Shown here one piece after another: positions 56,127-59,255 of a stretch of DNA of 59,255 bases. Below the pieces are notes generated by a model, which was not told the origin of the DNA, made no database searches, and worked only from the letters and a program-made list of their open reading frames with translations. This DNA comes from Bacteroides sp. GTDB taxonomy: Bacteria > Bacteroidota > Bacteroidia > Bacteroidales > GCA-2748055. The first letter of the stretch is position 1. Each line of letters opens with the position of its first letter. The position numbers were made by a program, and so were the translations under genes. The DNA lies in contig DSEO01000261.1 of NCBI GenBank assembly GCA_011056635.1, positions 1-59,255 on the forward strand. Reading direction: 5' to 3'.

Positions 56127-59081
56127 CTACAACTTTTCCGCTTCTTTCCTGGCATTCTCCAGGATCTTTTCCGCCCTTTCCTCCGCCTCCCGAATGAGGT
56201 TTTCTGACTGTTTTACCGCCTGGTTCCTCAGCTCTGCGGCTGCTCTTTTGGCCGCTGCCTGCCGGAGGGGATTGCTGCCTGCTTCCTTGATCATCTTTTC
56301 ACCCTGTCGCTCCGCTTCACTTACCAGTTCATCCCCTGCTTTCCGCGCCTCCCCGATGATCCGTTCCGCTTCCCGTTCGGCTTCGCTGATGATCTTGTCC
56401 GCCCTTTCGCCGGCTTCCTCCCGCACATCTTCTTCCACCTCTTCCAGTTTTTCCCGTACTTCTTCCTCCACGGCATTTTTCACAGTTTCTCCCCCTGACC
56501 TGAGATTGGCACTGAGATCGGTGGTGATCTGCGGATCCCCGAATGTGCCCCTGATCCAGGCCTTCACCTTCACCACATCGGATTGGGGGATCTGCAGGCC
56601 CGCTCCTGCAGCCAGTGCACCAATTCCCTGCATCAATTCAGCCGCCCCTTCCCCCAGATCAGATTTTGCAATCTCCATATCCAGCAGGTAATCCATGGTC
56701 AGGTCGATGCCGTGGGACCCGGAAACGGTGATCCTGGAATCATCAAAATCCACGTCGAAAGGTTCGACCATCACCCTGCCGTCCAGCACGGTGAACTGCA
56801 GGTCCACCTCGTCGGGGGCCATGTTCCTGAATTTCTCATTTTTCAGGATCTCGCTCAGCCGGACAAAAGATTTCAGGTTATAGATCTGCAGGTCCTTCGT
56901 AAATAATCTGCCATTCCCGTTGATGGTGGAAAAAAGCGGGGTGAATTTCGCGTCCAGAAGCGATTGGTAACGCATCTTCACATTGGCCGTTCCCCTGCAG
57001 TATTTAGCCACGGGTGCCAGTCTTTCCACAGTAACAAAAGTTTCATAGGCAGCGGGAATGTCCACATCGTTAATATCCAGTACCAAATCCACATCCGGAT
57101 AGGTCCCCCGGGTATCCACCAACCCCGAAGTGCGCACACTTCCGTCAAGAACCTCCAGGTCCAGTCCCTCCAACCTGGCGGTCCCTTCCGTGACCTGCAT
57201 GGCGCCCCGGATGTTTTCCACCACCATATCCTGGTAGTGCACCTTCTTCAGATCAAGGATCAGGTCGAAATCAATATTCTCCGGTATCCTGAATGCAGCC
57301 GGTCCGGCTGCGGATTCTTCCGGTGTTGCGTTGGCAGCCTCATCCGGTTCAGCTTCTGGTGTCTTCTCTGCCGTTGCTTCCCCGGCTACAGGTTTTGCAC
57401 GGGCAGTATCTGCCGCCGTTTCCGGAAGCATCTCGTTCACGTCGAGCAGCGAGGATTTCACATTCAGCGAACCTGATACGACCTGGTCATCAAAGACATA
57501 CGGGATAAAATTGGAAAGTTCCCCGTGCATTTGAAGATCGGATGCCCCCATGTTGAGATCCATGGCCAGCAGGTTCACGACCCGGGGCGTGAATTCCATA
57601 TCCATCCGGGTCAGCTTCACCGGAACGGGGATATCCGGTGTATTGAGCAACACATCCTCCATCACCAGCCTGCCATCCAGGTTCACCTTCTCATACTGTT
57701 CATTCTCAATGTATGACATGCGCGTATCCCACCGCAGATCGGCCTCCAGCCGTCCGCCCAGTTCAATTCCCTCCAGCGGGACCACATCCCGGATGCTGGA
57801 AAAGTCGACCGTGCCCCTGGCCAACCCGTCCACCTGCATGTCGGAGACGGGATGCGCCACATGCAGGATGATGTCAAAGGGGTTCCCTCCCATCACAAGG
57901 TGGAACTTTTTCAGGTCCACGGTGGACAGGTCCATGTCGGCACCCCGGTAGTCCGCATACAGCTCGATCTGCACATCGGACACATCCTTCGGAAGGTCCG
58001 GATAGGAGAAATAACCGTCACTGACCATCAGTGACAGGGTTGCATCGGGAAGGATCGTATCTTTCATGGTCCCTTTGACCTCCCCTTCCAGCTGAAGGTT
58101 GCCGGTTGTTTTCAGGGAACCGAATTCATTGAGGTAGATGGCCGGCACCAGGGATAACAGCGATTCGAAGCTGGTCTCCCGTGTAAAGAAACGCAGATCC
58201 ATTTCCATGGCCCCGTCCCCCTGCAGGGACACCATCCCTTCCGTACCCAGGACCAGCTCATTCAACCGGATCTCATTCTCTTTCAGGGTATAGACGCTGT
58301 TGACCAGGTCCACCGCAGCGGTCAGGTCCATACCGAACACCGCATCCTTCAGGTACCGGATCCCGCCATACTTAGCCTGTATCCCTTCAGCCGCCACTTC
58401 CAGGATCAGATCGGTCTGATCCATGGAAAAATCACCCGAAAGCTCCAGGTCCAGGTCCCGCAGCATCGCTTCCGCCCCTTGCCTGGCATCGCTGTACATG
58501 ATGCGGCCGTCCAGGATGGCCAGCCTGTTCAGCTGTATTTTGATGGGAACTTCTTCGTCCGCTGCTGCGGTCCCGGATTTACCCGCATCATCTTTTTCCG
58601 GCTTATCTGCCGGCTGCACTCCGGGTTCTTCATCGGTCACGCTCCCCGGTTCCTCCGGCTGTGCCACTTCTTCCGGAGTATCATCCGGTTTCCGGGCAAT
58701 GTCCCAGCTGGCCGAACCATCCTCCAGCACCACCGCGTTGATCAGCGGCCGGTCCAGGATGACCGATTTCACCTCCACATCCTTGCGGATGGCGCTGATC
58801 AGGTCCACCCTGATATCAAAGCGATCCATACTTGCAAGCGTATCTCCTGCAAACGGTTCCAGTCCAACCACTGAAAAGCCGCGCAGGTTCACACTCAGGT
58901 CGGGAAATCCCCTGAACAGGGAGATCCCGATCCCCGACCAGTCCACCGTCGCATGTACCTGTTTGTTGATCATGTCCTTCACCTTTGATTCGATCCTGGA
59001 CCGGAACAGCAAAGGCACGGTCACCAGCAGGAGAAGCAGCACACCCAGGGTAATCAGCAGGATACGGAAGACTTTTTTCAT
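56127..59081 (-). CDS. AsmA-like envelope protein with C-terminal amphipathic helix
   Basis: Large inner-membrane-anchored periplasmic protein of the AsmA/TamB-like superfamily, whose members form lipid-carrying grooves. One N-terminal helix (ILLITLGVLLLLLVTVPLLF, 7-26), AsmA domain (VDWSGIGISLFRGFPDLSVNL, VEVKSVILDRPLINAVV), an acidic Pro/Glu linker (about 135-180), long beta repeats, a second acidic linker (about 545-590), and the AsmA C-terminal block (NGNGRLFTKDLQIYNLKSF, VKAWIRGTFGDPQI). The last 110 residues are Ala/Glu/Lys/Arg-rich heptads (AEREAERIIGEARKAGDEL, AEERAEKILENARKEAEKL), an unusual addition. 984 residues. Confidence 0.88.
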   Translation of the reverse strand: MKKVFRILLITLGVLLLLLVTVPLLFRSRIESKVKDMINKQVHATVDWSGIGISLFRGFPDLSVNLRGFSVVGLEPFAGDTLASMDRFDIRVDLISAIRKDVEVKSVILDRPLINAVVLEDGSASWDIARKPDDTPEEVAQPEEPGSVTDEEPGVQPADKPEKDDAGKSGTAAADEEVPIKIQLNRLAILDGRIMYSDARQGAEAMLRDLDLELSGDFSMDQTDLILEVAAEGIQAKYGGIRYLKDAVFGMDLTAAVDLVNSVYTLKENEIRLNELVLGTEGMVSLQGDGAMEMDLRFFTRETSFESLLSLVPAIYLNEFGSLKTTGNLQLEGEVKGTMKDTILPDATLSLMVSDGYFSYPDLPKDVSDVQIELYADYRGADMDLSTVDLKKFHLVMGGNPFDIILHVAHPVSDMQVDGLARGTVDFSSIRDVVPLEGIELGGRLEADLRWDTRMSYIENEQYEKVNLDGRLVMEDVLLNTPDIPVPVKLTRMDMEFTPRVVNLLAMDLNMGASDLQMHGELSNFIPYVFDDQVVSGSLNVKSSLLDVNEMLPETAADTARAKPVAGEATAEKTPEAEPDEAANATPEESAAGPAAFRIPENIDFDLILDLKKVHYQDMVVENIRGAMQVTEGTARLEGLDLEVLDGSVRTSGLVDTRGTYPDVDLVLDINDVDIPAAYETFVTVERLAPVAKYCRGTANVKMRYQSLLDAKFTPLFSTINGNGRLFTKDLQIYNLKSFVRLSEILKNEKFRNMAPDEVDLQFTVLDGRVMVEPFDVDFDDSRITVSGSHGIDLTMDYLLDMEIAKSDLGEGAAELMQGIGALAAGAGLQIPQSDVVKVKAWIRGTFGDPQITTDLSANLRSGGETVKNAVEEEVREKLEEVEEDVREEAGERADKIISEAEREAERIIGEARKAGDELVSEAERQGEKMIKEAGSNPLRQAAAKRAAAELRNQAVKQSENLIREAEERAEKILENARKEAEKL

Positions 59082-59124
59082 GGCTTGCGGTTTTGGTCAA
59101 AATTACGAAATCTGTACGAAGAGT

Positions 59125-59154
59125 TTTGGAATTGGGCTGTTTTACGTAAATTTG
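59125..59154 (+). promoter_or_regulatory. Promoter of tRNA-Arg
   Basis: TTTG (59125-59128), 18 bases, TAAATTTG (59147-59154): full Bacteroidota promoter with one base short spacing. Transcription would start near 59161, 20 bases before the tRNA. Confidence 0.65.
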
Positions 59155-59180
59155 CCTTCGCTTTTCAGTATTGAATAGCC

Positions 59181-59254
59181 GGACTAGTAGCTCAACTGGA
59201 TAGAGCACCTGACTACGGATCAGGAGGTTGCGGGTTCGACTCCTGCCTAGTTCA
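59181..59254 (+). tRNA. tRNA-Arg (anticodon ACG)
   Basis: Cloverleaf by eye: acceptor GGACTAG/CTAGTTC (one G-U pair), D arm with AGCTC..GAGC, anticodon stem CCTGA/TCAGG with loop CTACGGA (anticodon ACG, reading CGN arginine codons after inosine editing), and T arm GCGGG-TTCGACT-CCTGC. Discriminator A at 59254 followed by C at the window's last base, so a genome-encoded CCA may be cut off. Confidence 0.95.
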
Positions 59255-59255
59255 C

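Overview
The window is a chromosomal segment of a Bacteroidota bacterium, probably Bacteroidales-like. Four things point there. Promoters carry the -7 box TAnnTTTG, in two cases with a matching -33 TTTG. One secreted protease ends in a type IX secretion C-terminal sorting domain. Phylum-typical families are present (GH97, DUF3078, DUF4293, a DUF6913-like protein, Bacteroidota-type LptD). Shine-Dalgarno sequences are mostly absent. Order and genus cannot be fixed from the sequence alone.

Left part (1-8.6 kb): the 3' part of a GH97 alpha-glycosidase (cut by the window edge), a NhaA antiporter overlapping a DNA photolyase, a lysine-rich HARE-HTH-like protein, an exported FG-GAP/VCBS repeat protein, and a convergent sialate O-acetylesterase lipoprotein. 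Between the esterase and ffh (8.72-8.88 kb) lies a densely hairpinned non-coding block with a terminator-like end on the minus strand. Next come ffh, folD and a DUF3078 outer-membrane protein (+), then a TPR protein and argS (-).

Middle part (16.2-34.6 kb): a glycosyltransferase; a minus-strand operon joining a T9SS-exported serine protease to a FecB/FecCD/FecE-type iron, heme or cobalamin importer; ligA; a DUF6913-like gene with dapA; secA; dnaX-icd; and the ribosomal operon rpsF-rpsR-rplI behind a canonical promoter.

Right part (34.6-59.3 kb): ridA and lptD (-) diverge from a cell-wall amidase and an MCE/MlaD protein (+). Then dnaA with an AT-rich, repeat-bearing upstream region, a DMT transporter, a YigZ protein and pyrBI. 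These are followed by DUF4293 and prohibitin-like membrane proteins, a nucleoside phosphorylase, a SirB1-like protein and a UDP-glucuronate epimerase-like enzyme. The coiled-coil gene, zapA, a probable 6S RNA and rny form one block. An M23 peptidase overlaps anmK, and then come a C69 peptidase, rplS, a large AsmA-like protein and a tRNA-Arg(ACG) at the right edge.

Most of the window is core chromosome: replication (dnaA, dnaX, ligA), translation, protein export (secA, ffh), envelope biogenesis (lptD, mlaD, asmA, amidase, M23, anmK). There are no transposases, phage genes or CRISPR arrays. The least explained items are the structured block upstream of ffh, the protease-importer operon, the HARE-HTH-like basic protein and the terminator/leader block between argS and the glycosyltransferase.
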